The notes below the pieces were generated by a model. The model saw only the letters and a program-made list of their open reading frames with translations. It made no database searches and was not told where the DNA came from. Positions 42,701 through 50,966 of a stretch of 64,000 nt of DNA are shown here, piece by piece (positions within the stretch are counted from its first letter, which is position 1; every line of letters starts with the position of its first letter). This stretch comes from Branchinecta lynchi (Eukaryota; Arthropoda; Branchiopoda; Anostraca; Branchinectidae), in NCBI GenBank assembly GCA_023053575.1, contig JAKZAP010000007.1, positions 17,692,304-17,756,303 of the forward strand, given 5' to 3'. The translations under genes were made by a program, and so were the position numbers.

Positions 42701-45538
42701 TTCCGGTTTTGGCCGGATTCCGGACGGACTACTCGTCCGATGACAAAATGGTTTTCACCATCGCCTTCAGCATATCTTCCTACCCCTAAATCGAACATCT
42801 AATCAACTTCAAATAAAACTTTTACTTTTAACAAACTTTCCGGTTTTGGCCGGATTGCGGACGAACTACTCGTCCGATGACAAAATGGTTTTCACCATCG
42901 TGCTCAGCATTTCTTCTTACCCCATAATCGACTATCACATTAGCTGTTTCAAAATATTTTGTTTGCCCCTTAATTTAAACCCCCTCCCCCACCCCTAAAT
43001 GTAGGGCTACAAAGCCCATCTACGAACTCGACTGGTCCGACGACCCAACGAATCCTCACACCAAGTTTCATCAAAATATCTCATTCCCTTCGAGAGTTAT
43101 CGTGCTTACAGACGGACGGACGGACAGACGGACAACTTTTGCGATGTCATAGGTATCCCTCCACTTACGTTTTGGGATCCCAAAAATGGCCGGATTCCTG
43201 GTGAACTTATGTTCGGGGAGAAAACAATTTGCATATACGGATTCAGCATGTTTCCTTACCCTTGAATCAAACCTCTAATCAATTTCAAGTAAACGTTTAC
43301 TTTTAACAAATTTCAGTTTTTGGCCGGATTGTGGGAGAACTGTATGTTTGGGGAGAAACTAATGTATATCGAGCCTCTAATCAAATTCAAGTAAAAGTTC
43401 TACTTTTAACACATATCCTGGTTTTAGCCGGATTTCGGGCTAACTATTTGCCCCGGTATCATATACGGATTCAGCATGTCTGCTTACCCGTAAATTGACT
43501 ATCTAATTAACTTTTTAAAATTATTTTGTTGGCCCCTGAATTTGAACCCACTCCTCCACCCCTAAATGTAAAGCTACGGAGCCTACGAACTTGACCTGTC
43601 CTTTGACCCAAAAAATCCACACCAAGTATGGACAAAATGTCTCATTCCCTTCGAGGTTATCTTGGTTACAGACGGACAGGCAGACGGACAACTTTTACGA
43701 TGTCATAGGTATCTATCACTCAACTTACGTTTTGGGTTCCCAAAAAGCGGGAAAACAAAGATAGAAGATAGTCCTATTTAGAAGATAGACGTGATGGCCT
43801 ATCGTGTCTTCCAATGTAACAAGACCAAAGGTTTCGATGGGATCCCAAACATTTATATTTATTGGACTTCTAGATCCAGACAATCGAATCTTTTAGATTT
43901 CCGAGTCTCCGTCAGACACATTTATCCATAATCAACTGCTTGAATATGTACCAAAAAATGTTACCGTTTTGGAGTTTTTTGACAACTTACGGCAAACAAC
44001 TAATCAAATGAGAAAAACAAGTTCAGATATGGATTCAACAAGCATGTTTACTCCAATATCTCATCTCTAATCAACTTCAAAAAGATCATTAGAAAGTGTT
44101 TTGTTGTTTTTTTACCAAATTCCTCGTATTTTGGCCAATTGCGTGCAGAGCAAACGAGCTAGCTACATTGAGAGCCGAACCTTTCCATGCAAATATCCAC
44201 TTTGGCTAATTTTGCCAGTTTATCTGTCAAGGAAATAAAGTTCAAATTCGATTGAGCATGTCTCCTTACGCCGATATCGAATCTCAAATCGACTTCCGAA
44301 ACAACTTTGAGCTTCAACCAAATTTCCAGTTTCGGCCGAGTTCCAGGTGAATCTTTTGTCCGGCAAGAAAAAGTTCAGATATGGATTCAGCGGGCCTCCT
44401 TACCCCTTAAACGACTATTTCATTAGCTTGTAACACATATTTTGTGTACCCTTAATTCGAAATCCCCTCCTCTGCCTTTAAATATCTAAAGGACCCATCA
44501 TTGCCAGTGAATCCCCATACGAAGTTTGAACAACATATCTCAGCCCCTTCGACCCCCCGGACACGACAGACTACCATGACTAAACCCAAAGAATACGTAG
44601 GCTAGGTGTAAATAATCTTTGATTAAACCTAAAGGGGTAGAGTAGGACTGATATTGGCACCTTTGTCGCTGGACAATGCGATTTGAGGTAATTATGTTCG
44701 AATATACTTCATGCTAAATTTCCAGAGTCTAGGGGAACTACTAGTCTGGCGATAATGTAATTTTCATATTCGGATTCAGCATCTCTCCTTAGCCCTAAAT
44801 CGAACCTCTAAACAACTTCAGATTCAACTTTTGCTTTTTATAAATTTTTCAGTTTTTGCCGGATTCCGGATGAACTACTTGTCCGGTGAGAAAATAATTC
44901 AGATTCAGCATGTCTCCTTACCCCTAAATTGAGGATCTCATTAGCTGTAAAAAAAATCCCCCCCTTAATTTGAAACCCCTCCCCCACCTCTGAATATACA
45001 GCTATGGGACCCGTCCACGAACTTGACCTGTGCTTTGACCCGAATGATCTGCACACCAAGTTTGAACAAAATTCTCTATACCTTCGAGTTATCGTGCTAA
45101 CAGACAGACGGACAACTTTAAGAAATTACAGGTATCCCCTCACTTACGTTTTGGGATCCCAAAAAGCAACCCTTTAAGGTGTCTCGTGACCTTATGTGTG
45201 AAAGAGTTGTCGACGGATGTTGAAGCTTTCGGCGAAGTTTGCGTTGCGTAACTGGCAAAACTTGGCAAAGTCGAAAAAGCACTAAAATGTCGTAGGTACA
45301 AAACGAAAAAATGGCGAAAGCAGGGATTTTAGGAGTTTATTATTCCTTAAGCGAGCTGGGGATAAGATAAAGGCAGAAGCAAGAGGGGTTCTTTAAGCCA
45401 GCTGAACTATGTACGTTTTTCGCGAACCTTCTCCGTCACTTCGATCATTCTATCATTCTTTTACTTTTATTTTAGAAAAGACGTCGTGCTGCGATTGAGC
45501 AGGGTAATATTCTGAAGAAAATGAAGAGCCGGCCTTGA
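27557..45538 (+). CDS. DMAP1: DMAP1, complete gene, six coding exons, 468 aa
   Basis: Exons: 27557..27761, 29277..29443, 32071..32289, 33264..33377, 35843..36481 and 45476..45538. All are GT-AG with a kept frame; 1407 nt gives 468 residues (human 467). Seen: MADVLDILE at the N-terminus; RPWKWMAFTNP and FHHWRR (about 87-108); a SANT/Myb-like region (about 140-195, TKAETDALIDLCQRFDLRYV and RTVEDLKERYYEVY); then the DMAP1 family domain with a charged coiled-coil (LEEEATLLAELRKIEIRKKD from 236), DLQKLITAAD, IKFQDFKS, LGQKKIKAIDQLV and LKQGLGNCEFELQSLRH. It ends in a basic tail. Known: DMAP1 is a subunit of the NuA4/TIP60 acetyltransferase and SRCAP complexes and binds DNMT1 in vertebrates. Introns hold LINE ends, hAT and TTAA elements and several tandem arrays; the last is about 9 kb. 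The start is the first ATG after a candidate acceptor. Confidence 0.96.
27917..28242. mobile_element. MITE with AAGCTGCG termini in DMAP1 intron 1
   Basis: The left end AAGCTGCGATCGATTTGAG and right end TTGAACGCAGCTT are inverted. The inside holds many CTTGTC/GACAAG units. A second copy at about 49841..50330 is broken by a LINE. The immediate flanks do not give a clear duplication. Confidence 0.55.
28346..29098. repeat. Tandem array, 212-bp unit, about 3.5 copies
   Basis: Markers such as AATGACCTTCTCTTAGGA recur at 28531, 28743 and 28955, exactly 212 apart. The unit includes CAATCAATCAAATTTA and CTTAAAGCTAGAAGAGGATA, which match the LINE 3' tail at 37311, so the unit may have been built from a LINE end. 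It lies in DMAP1 intron 1. Confidence 0.85.
29277..29443 (+). CDS. DMAP1: DMAP1 coding exon 2
   Basis: It encodes residues 69-124, NKGYKQAKAKLGIRKARPWK and onward to YPFGKFNK. This is the most conserved block with human DMAP1. Acceptor TACTTTTTCAG, donor AAG|GTATAA. Confidence 0.95.
30513..30662 (-). mobile_element. Truncated hAT-like MITE with poly-C runs
   Basis: The right end GGATACGGGCCTG is the inverse of CAGGCCCGTATCC, and the interior (GCATGAATTTATAGGCTTTTAC, TTTGTGCGACCCGCAGGCA, long poly-C) matches 33864..34034. The left terminus is missing. Confidence 0.6.
31511..31877. mobile_element. TTAA-flanked MITE, copy 2 (best preserved)
   Basis: AGGACCCCTCGCACTATTTAC ... GACGGGTCCT, with TTAA at 31507-31510 and 31878-31881. 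At 367 bp it matches 714..1082 in length and interior. PiggyBac- or Kolobok-type target; no transposase. Confidence 0.7.
32071..32289 (+). CDS. DMAP1: DMAP1 coding exon 3 (SANT/Myb-like)
   Basis: It encodes residues 125-197, from TVNVATYTEAEYQQYL through the SANT-like helices to EVYNKIEK. Acceptor TTTTTTTTCGAAG, with a purine-rich end to the tract; donor AAG|GTATTC. Confidence 0.94.
33066..33255 (-). mobile_element. 3' end of a LINE with (ACTT)n tail beside DMAP1 exon 4
   Basis: On - this ends ...GGCGGGGCATAAATAAATTACTTACTTTTACTTAC, matching the tail of the LINE at 52870..53460. It lies within about 20 bases of the exon 4 acceptor. Confidence 0.6.
33264..33377 (+). CDS. DMAP1: DMAP1 coding exon 4
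   Basis: It encodes residues 198-235, IRAAAAGNPDPKPVNFDAEH, then ERKRKEQLRRLFDRTSEQ (human HERRRKEQLERLYNRTPEQ). Acceptor GTTTTTTTAG, donor CAG|GTAATT. A LINE tail occupies the intron to within about 20 bases of the acceptor. Confidence 0.94.
33545..34125. repeat. Tandem array, about 103-bp unit, interrupted by a hAT MITE
   Basis: TAGGGTTAACCGG recurs at about 33589, 33693, 33794 and 34073. The unit includes GATGGGCTTCTTGATATCAG and CAGTAGAAATTCAGTTAAAC. One unit is split by the element at 33864..34034. DMAP1 intron 4. Confidence 0.8.
33864..34034 (+). mobile_element. hAT-type MITE with poly-G/poly-C interior and 8-bp TSD
   Basis: Ends CATGGCCGTATCCAG and GTGGATACGGGCCTG are inverted. GATGGGCT is duplicated exactly (33856-33863 and 34035-34042), and neighbouring units of the tandem array show the uninterrupted sequence. 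An 8-bp TSD with a CAGGCC-like end is typical of hAT elements. About 65 of the 171 bases are poly-G or poly-C. Confidence 0.85.
34454..34796. mobile_element. Degenerate GTTGC-family element in DMAP1 intron 4
   Basis: It shares TCTCGCTTTTGACAAAAACA, CCCTTTGTTGACCAATCAGG, TTCTCGATTCT and TTCATCTCAATAGTCA with 47076..47431. The termini have decayed. Confidence 0.55.
34797..35620. repeat. Dispersed repeat plus diverged tandem units
   Basis: The first part (from GTGCGCAAGCGCTCAGACGT) is repeated at 57649..58110. From about 35100 on, a unit of about 140-170 bp centred on GGGCCCA(N)TGCCCATGAAC recurs four times (near 35120, 35262, 35407, 35580), each followed by a G-rich stretch. DMAP1 intron 4. 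Confidence 0.65.
35843..36481 (+). CDS. DMAP1: DMAP1 coding exon 5
   Basis: This 213-codon exon carries the coiled-coil (LEEEATLLAELRKIEIRKKD), a Pro/Ala/Lys-rich linker, and the conserved FARSQRFKLPTALGQKKIKA and CEFELQSLRHQYEAL blocks. Acceptor TTTGCTTCTTGCAG, donor CTA|GTAAGT. A 3' LINE fragment begins about 30 bases into the following intron. Confidence 0.95.
36510..36755 (+). mobile_element. LINE 3' fragment at the start of DMAP1 intron 5
   Basis: It ends ...TAGCTATTCGGACTAAACTTGATTGATTTG. It matches, in opposite orientation, 37311..37600 (shared GTGTATTAGTTAATTT and CCAATTTTTACGTAGTTT). A 3' tail rich in (ATTG)n is typical of CR1-like LINEs. Confidence 0.5.
37311..37600 (-). mobile_element. 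LINE 3' fragment, opposite orientation to 36510..36755
   Basis: On - it ends GCTATTTGGAAATAAATTTGACTGATTGATC. Together with 36510..36755 it forms an inverted pair about 550 bp apart in the last DMAP1 intron. Confidence 0.5.
38204..38234. repeat. Small hairpin TATGGCACTTG / CAAGTGCCATA
   Basis: An 11-bp perfect stem with a 9-base loop sits at the left edge of the 430-bp tandem array. Confidence 0.6.
38235..39800. repeat. Tandem array, about 430-bp unit, four diverged copies
   Basis: (G/C)ATGAAA(C/T)TTGG recurs at about 38327, 38745, 39193 and 39623 (spacing 418, 448, 430). Each unit also has CCGATCC(G/A)(A/G)(G/C)CATCGT, GAATCCGGAA and GATCTCG. G-rich tracts follow each unit. It starts with TCGGTCTGTCGTTCGGTCGG. 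It lies in the last DMAP1 intron. Confidence 0.7.
39826..41095. mobile_element. 1.27-kb hAT-like element without a visible transposase
   Basis: (T)AGGGGCGTCGCTAG at the left and CTAGCGACGCCCCTG at the right are inverted, a terminus typical of hAT elements. GTCTCAAA occurs immediately after the right end (41096..41103) and 18 bases before the left end (39800..39807); this may be the 8-bp TSD with extra bases at the left. A poly-G/poly-C block follows the left end. No hAT transposase or dimerisation domain is readable. Confidence 0.55.
41523..43186 (+). mobile_element. GGGATCCC-family elements, two overlapping forward copies with internal satellite
   Basis: A first start (ACAAGACCAAAGGTTTCTATGGG, 41524) is followed at 41871 by a second start, ACAAGACCAAAGGTGTCGATGGG. 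The second runs to CACTTACGTTTTGGGATCCCAAAA (43186). Between about 42156 and 42930 a 137-bp unit centred on TTTCCGGTTTTGGCCGGATT repeats (42293, 42430, 42566, 42703, 42840). Then come the Pro-codon-like CCCCTCCCCCACCCC stretch and the GACGGACGGACGGACAGACGG stretch. No protein is encoded. Confidence 0.7.
43187..43746 (+). mobile_element. GGGATCCC-family, 5'-truncated copy in tandem
   Basis: It starts inside the unit (GGCCGGATTCCTGGTGAAC) directly after the previous copy's GGGATCCCAAAA and ends CTTACGTTTTGGGTTCCCAAAA. Confidence 0.6.
43819..45165 (+). mobile_element. GGGATCCC-family, near-complete copy
   Basis: It begins ACAAGACCAAAGGTTTCGATGGGATCCC and ends CACTTACGTTTTGGGATCCCAAAA, about 1.35 kb, with diverged internal units. 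It is the last large insertion before DMAP1 exon 6. Confidence 0.65.
45476..45538 (+). CDS. DMAP1: DMAP1 coding exon 6 (terminal)
   Basis: After TTTTACTTTTATTTTAG it encodes KRRRAAIEQGNILKKMKSRP and TGA. This aligns with the human basic end (SRKRRESAS...VKKAKKP). It is only 20 codons and 9 kb from exon 5, but phase, position, basic content and the following poly(A) signal all fit. Confidence 0.85.
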   Translation, partial: KRRRAAIEQGNILKKMKSRP

Positions 45539-45565
45539 GGTATTTTATTTTTTGTAACTTTTATA

Positions 45566-45571
45566 AATAAA
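45566..45571 (+). terminator. Candidate poly(A) signal of DMAP1
   Basis: AATAAA lies 28 bases after the DMAP1 stop codon. Confidence 0.65.
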
Positions 45572-45860
45572 AATGACTTAAATCAGCTATACTCAACCCA
45601 CCCTGCACTAAATTTCATATTATAAATGAGGCCATCGGTGACTGAACAGAGAAATCTACTTCTACGACTGAGATTTTTATAGGAGTGTTGAGTTTCCGTT
45701 TCCGTTAAAACCTTACTTTACTTTATGGGCTATGATGCGAAGGAACAGTCGTAGATGCTACCTGACGGGTAGGATATGTTTAAAGTGTTTAGTTTTAGAA
45801 CTTGCTTGCTCTTTTTGCTTTGTCTAAAATTTGTATTGGCCCACATAGCTGGGTACTACC

Positions 45861-46248
45861 AGGTACCCATACATTTCCTGTAATGACTCACCAATCAGGG
45901 GGCATGTCAATAAGAGATTTCTGATGCGCTCTTGACCGAGCGTCAGATAGTTCGAAAAATACCCACGGGGATAAAATACCCGACTGTCCAGATAGACAAA
46001 AATTTTCGAAGTTGTTGTGCTGAACTAGGAATATTTCTCTCTAATGGAAGAGTATGCTGGATCTTTTGTCCTAGCTTAGGTACCTGGTCGCATGCTAGCA
46101 ATTTTGTCTATCTCAGCAAGAACGCTGATTCGACCCAAGTGGAATTCTTGGGAACTAGGTGGGGCTCGGGCAACATAGCAACATAAAAGTATAGGAAATG
46201 ACAAGCCCCCTGAATGGTGAGTCATTACAGGAAATTTTATGGGTCCCT
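45861..46248. mobile_element. Inverted-repeat element with 9-bp TSD, 388 bp
   Basis: The left arm begins AGGTACCCATACATTTCCTG and the right arm ends CAGGAAATTTTATGGGTCCCT. The arms pair over about 50 bp (including AATGACTCACCAATCAGGGGG). GGTACTACC is duplicated exactly on both sides (45852-45860, 46249-46257). The superfamily is not certain; a 9-bp duplication fits Mutator- or Merlin-type. Confidence 0.75.
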
Positions 46249-46257
46249 GGTACTACC

Positions 46258-47075
46258 AAGAACAAATAATCTGACAGAACCTCCGTCTTCTTATCTCTGT
46301 AATATGACTATGCGGAGTGGAATATTTCCCCATATCCTGTCCGCCACGAACGAGCAAAGGTTAGGTCACTAGCTTCGCGCCACACCACGTATTGATAATC
46401 GCTGGTGAGGAAAAGTAGGAGTCAAAGCTGATTGGCTCTATAGACGCGCTGGAGAGCGATCAGCGCGCGCGGAGTACGCCTCCTGCCATCCTCCTTCACT
46501 ATTTCTTGTGCGATAAGCAACGGCGAAGACGAAAGAGGAGTAAACGGGTATCAATATCAGCTCAAAGCTAGAGTAAATACCCCTAGGTCCCCTCAGTTTT
46601 GTCGAGGTTTTCATAGTCGCTGCATGCGACTAAAGCCAGAAGTTCTATCTGATTATTTGTTCTTGGTACTACGTAAGATCTCTGGCTACAGTCGTTAGTA
46701 CCCGTGGTACAAACTATAGGAGTGGGGTACCTTTCAGAAGTCCTTGCGAAGGGTCGCAGAGCGGAACGTAGTAGCCTGGGTCTCTTTTGGTTCTGCTTTC
46801 TGATCTGCATGGATTACCTACTGATTCTCTAAGTATGCCAAGTATTTGCTTGGGCTACCACGGTCATCCAGTAATCGGATCTGGACCGGATCCTTGGGGA
46901 TGGAGGGAGGTGATAAGACTCCTTGTGGTGTGCTTAGGCTACTTCTAAAATGATCAGATTCATGTTAAAGTTGGCAAGAGCGCATGCCCCATCAGCCATT
47001 TGATCGTTCGGACCAGACTTCTGTAAGAAGTCATTGCCCCGTACTTCATGCCAGCAAGAATAAACAGTGACTATA
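46258..47075. other. Repeat-derived DNA, no gene seen
   Basis: AAGAACAAATAATCTGACAG just after the 9-bp TSD is echoed inverted near 46650 (CTGATTATTTGTTCTTGG) and in direct orientation near 1234. This suggests the 9-bp-TSD element sits in a larger dispersed repeat. No exon is recognisable. Confidence 0.4.
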
Positions 47076-47431
47076 GTTGCGTTTTTGATCCGAATTCTCC
47101 GTTCCGAATTCTCGTACAAATTAATGTTTTTGTTCCTCTGGCTTCTCCATTCTCGCTTTTGACAAAAACACTAATTTGGCAGCTCGTCCGCAACCCGGTA
47201 TACGTGTTTACGCATATTGAACACCCACACTCTGTTGACCAATCAGGGAGGAGAACTGAGAGAGTAGAATCGAGAATTGACCATCGGAGCAACTTCTCGA
47301 TTCTGCAGAATCGAGAGGCTTTCCCCGTTCTCGATTCTGACAAAACATAAGAAAAGGAGAATTGTCTTCATCTGAAGTCCAAAAAGGAGAAACAGGAGAA
47401 TTGCGAGGAGAATTCAGATCAAAAACGCAAC
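47076..47431. mobile_element. GTTGC-terminus MITE, 356 bp
   Basis: TA|GTTGCGTTTTTGATCCGAATT at the left; GAATTCAGATCAAAAACGCAAC|TT at the right. TIRs are about 20 bp. The interior matches 34454..34796. Confidence 0.65.
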
Positions 47432-47957
47432 TTATATATTACTTACTACTTCGGGGCGTAAGCTCTGCAGTTCTCAGTGGCGATAGCATCTGACGAAACA
47501 AGTCGTGCCGCGCAGTTAATTCGAGAGATGAAGCCAGGAGGAATCCCTCCTTCCATTAGGACAGAAACCTCAGGTTGAAGACCCTTGAGGTCTTCTTTGA
47601 GGTTACTCGGCCACGTTTCAAGTGGTCCCCCCTGGAGCTTCTTCCAGCCGGTCAGTGGGGGGACGAGCTAAGCCTTCGTCGTCAGAGTGGAGTCACCTCC
47701 TCTGCTCACGTATCCTAACCAGGACAATCGGCGTCTCTTTGTTGATGAGGCTGTGACGTGGAGGACCATCGTCTAAATTCGTTGTTGTTATCGCTGAGGC
47801 GGTCTCGAATCGCAGTGTCACCCCAACTATTTTTGGAGACATCCATGGTCAAACATCCGTCGCTATTTACTGTTTATATTCCAGTAATTTGAAATAATTT
47901 AATACCTAAGTAACATCTGCTTTTAACAGATTTCCAGTCCCGATTACTTCTAACAAA
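47432..47957. other. Unassigned DNA
   Basis: No open frame with a recognisable domain and no clear repeat structure. GC content is higher than in the neighbours around 47470..47830. Confidence 0.3.
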
Positions 47958-49552
47958 ACAAGATCAAAGATTTCGATGGGATCCCAAAAGTCTAACATTT
48001 GATGCAGACAATTGACTCCCAATTCAGTGTTCGTCAGATTCCTTGGATATTTTTACTGTTAAAATAAAGTTCAAAAATGGATTCAGCATGTCTCCTTGTC
48101 CCAATACCGAATCTGTAATCGATTTCAGAAACAACTTTGAGCTTCAACCAAATTTCCATTTTCAGCCGAATTCGTGATGAACCATTCGTCCAGCAAGAAA
48201 ACTAAGTTCAGATGTGGATTCAGCGGACCTCCTTACCCCTTCAATGAATATCTTATTAGCTCATAAAACATACATCTTTTTACCGTAAATTCAAAACCCT
48301 CCTCTGCCTCTAAATATAGGACTAAAGGATCCACCTACGAACTTGACCTGTACTTTGCCAATGAATCATCATACTAAGCTTGAACAACATATATTATCCC
48401 CTACTAAGCTTGAACAAAATATGCCAACCCCTTCGACCTCCGATTACACTACCTCTCTCCAACACAGGCTACATAATCATCACGGGATCATAAGAACAAA
48501 GTTTAACATTGGGAGGTATAGGACTTTGAAATTAAATTATCGGCGTTTTATCATCATTCTGAGCCAGGGACTTGCTGGAAATATCTCTATGGCGTAAATC
48601 TATAGAGAGATTGCACCATACCCGACGAAAACGGACGGGATCGTAACGAAAAAATTTAACCTTAGGAAGTATAGGACTTTCAACTTTGGAATTAAATTGT
48701 CGACGTTTAATCATCATTCTGAGCCAGGAACTTGCTGGAAATGTTAACTGGGCCATTCCTTAACCGTATAATTCTATTTTTGCAAAAGAGTTTCCATGGA
48801 AGTAAAAGTTTGAAGGCGTCAAAGTCAAAGTTTCCTATTGGTCGATTATGACAGATATTTTCAAATTCGCGTCAGTAATAGGATTCGAGACTCCGTTTTT
48901 GTGTTCAAACTTTGAAGCCTTCAAGCTCTTACTTCCATGGAAACTCTTTTGCAAAAATAGAATTATACGGTTAAAGAATAGCCCAATTAACATTTCCAGC
49001 AAGTCCCTGGCTCAGAATGATGATAAAACGTCGATAATTTCATTTCAAAGTTGAATGTCCAATACCTCCCAATATTAAATTTTGTTCTTATGATCCCGAG
49101 ATGATGATGTAGCAATATCCGTTTTCATCGGGTAGGGTGCAATCTCTGTATCATCCACGTGCAGAGAGCTATACTAGTGTGAAGAAAGGGGTGGGACTAC
49201 TATGGTCGAAAATTGGTCGACAAATTTTGTGTTCGTTTTTGCCGGATTCCAGGTGAACTACTTGTCCGGTGAGAAAATAACTTTTATATTTGGATTCAGC
49301 ATGTCTCCTTATCTCTAAATCAACTATCTCAATACCTTTCAAAAAATATTTGTTTTTGCCCCTCCCCCTAACCCCTCCCCCACCCTCAAATATAGGGCTA
49401 CAGAGATCATCTTCGAACTTGACCTTCCTTGGATCCTTCCACCAAGTTTCATCAAAATATCTCATTCCCTTCGAGAGTTATCATGCTTACAGACGGACGG
49501 ATGGACAACATGTCAAAGATATCCCTCCACTTACATTTTGGGATCCCAAAAA
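47958..49552 (+). mobile_element. GGGATCCC-family element split by a foldback insertion
   Basis: It starts ACAAGATCAAAGATTTCGATGGG and ends CTTACATTTTGGGATCCCAAAAA. The middle, about 48462 to 49147, is an unrelated inverted-repeat element; after it the family sequence resumes (CTACTTGTCCGGTGAGAAAATAA, 49258). Confidence 0.6.
48462..49147. mobile_element. Foldback element with AGAGATTGCACC termini and an extra arm
   Basis: AGAGATTGCACCATACCCGA (48606 on) mirrors TCGGGTAGGGTGCAATCTCT (ending 49147). The arms share TCATCATTCTGAGCCAGG, AACTTGCTGGAAATGTTAA and ATTCTATTTTTGCAAAAGAG. A further copy of the outer arm part lies directly to the left (48462..48600), so three arm copies are present. Confidence 0.7.
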
Positions 49553-49840
49553 TGGGGGAATTTTACATAACCGGTTTTTCTAGCGACTGAGCTTCTCATA
49601 AGTATCGTTTGGGAGCATGATGCGCATCAAAAGTAGCAATACGTGGAAATTGTAAGAATCAGTGTGGTGTGGGTTTTTTTTTGGGGGGGGGAGGGGCTAG
49701 AATGTACCGTATGCAATAAGTGTCCTGCGTTTAAGAATGTATGGAGTGATTCCGGAAGTAGATTCCGCCTGAGTGCGACAGATCCCTCGACGGCTTATAT
49801 TGGCCATGTTAACCCGTAAACCGTAGCTTCATATCATCTG

Positions 49841-50330
49841 ACTTGCGTTTGATTTAAGTTTCCCTTGTCTCAACCTTGTCTTCTTGTATTGAATGAATGA
49901 ATGAATGAATTTTATTGACCCACTGCACTACAATGAGGACTAGTGGAGTATAATAAAAGAAACTGGAAAAGGAAAAAACAAAAACACAAAGTACATGAAC
50001 AATAACAATAACACTTAAAGGACGGTAACTAATCATACTCGATCATTCCTGGCCGTACAGACGGGTGATCCAGGGGTGGTTGCAAGAACGAAGGATTCGA
50101 GCACGGAGATCTTCCACCGCGGTAACAGCTCTTTCATTTAGCCTTGTCAAGTGAATGACTCTGCGAACAAGTATCCCCAATAGTTGAACGCGGGTTTGTA
50201 AAGCGCGGCATTCGTCACGTCTTGTCTGACAAGGCAACGACAATCATCAGCTTACAAAAATACAGAAAAAAACATCAAGGCGACACGACAATAAATAAAG
50301 CAGCATTCCGCTGATCGTTCGAACAGACGA
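49841..50330. mobile_element. Second AAGCTGCG-type MITE, split by a LINE tail
   Basis: TTGCGTTTGATTTAAGTTTCCCTTGTCTC and CTTGTCTTCTTGT match 27920..27970. After the LINE (49887..50138), CTTGTCAAGTGAATGACT and TCTTGTCTGACAAGGCAACG match 28003..28130. Confidence 0.5.
49887..50138 (-). mobile_element. LINE 3' end with (GAAT)n tail nested in a MITE
   Basis: On - it ends GGGTCAATAAAATTCATTCATTCATTC, the same tail type as 12337..12540. Only the 3' region remains. Confidence 0.55.
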
Positions 50331-50439
50331 TCAGGGCTGGGCGGTTGGGTACAGGAATTCCTGCTAGGATTTTCCGCACCATCGTCACTTCCGTTCGGAA
50401 AAGTTGTGACTTTTTACAGCTTTAACAAATACAACTTAG

Positions 50440-50529
50440 TCCAAGAAAACACGCCAGTACGTGAGCCTCGGGAAGAACGAGAAACGTCACCCTAACAATG
50501 ATTCAAATCCCATGTCAACCAATCAACAG
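50440..50529. repeat. Interspersed repeat, possibly SINE, copy c (left half)
   Basis: It shares GGGAAGAACGAGAAACGTCACC and TGATTCAAATCCCATGTCAACC with copies a and b. It continues at 51041..51180 after the inserted foldback. Confidence 0.5.
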
Positions 50530-50573
50530 CATATTTGACGGTGCAAAACCCATAAGTCAGCTACATTTTATTA

Positions 50574-50617
50574 GAGCTATATTCCGGCCCTTCTTGGCAA
50601 GGGTCCTCTTCAGGCTC
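50574..50617 (-). ncRNA. Hammerhead-like core, left arm
   Basis: On -: GAGC (stem I), CTGAAGA, stem II GGACCCTTGCCAAGAAGGGCC, GAAA, TATA, then GCTC closing stem I. Compared with the 11-kb family, stem I changes on both sides (CAGC/GCTG to GAGC/GCTC), so pairing is kept. Confidence 0.5.
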
Positions 50618-50922
50618 AAGCTGGAAAATAGACTTGTGGAAAAACAACTAAAGATTCTTCCTAAATATCTGACATAGGTGCCGCCGACAAGTATCCATCT
50701 CAGCTGGAAAGAAGAAGAAGAGACAGGTGACTCCAAAACCAAAATGCAGAAAAATCTCTACCCTTTCGACGACCCAATCGAACAGCAGAAATATCAGCCG
50801 TGTCCAGAACAGAACCACAGCACCAGCTTTAATTCCAACCAATTTTCAGAGAAGAAGTTCACAAAAGCAGGTATTTAAGGAAGAATCTTTAGTTGTTTTT
50901 CCACAAGTTTATTTTCCAGCTT

Positions 50923-50966
50923 GAGCCTGAAGAGGACCCTTACCAAGAAGGGCCGAAATATAGCTC
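50923..50966 (+). ncRNA. Hammerhead-like core, right arm
   Basis: It is an inverted copy of 50574..50617 with one change in the stem II loop (ACCAAG for GCCAAG). The core CTGAAGA, GAAA and stem I GAGC/GCTC are intact. Confidence 0.5.
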
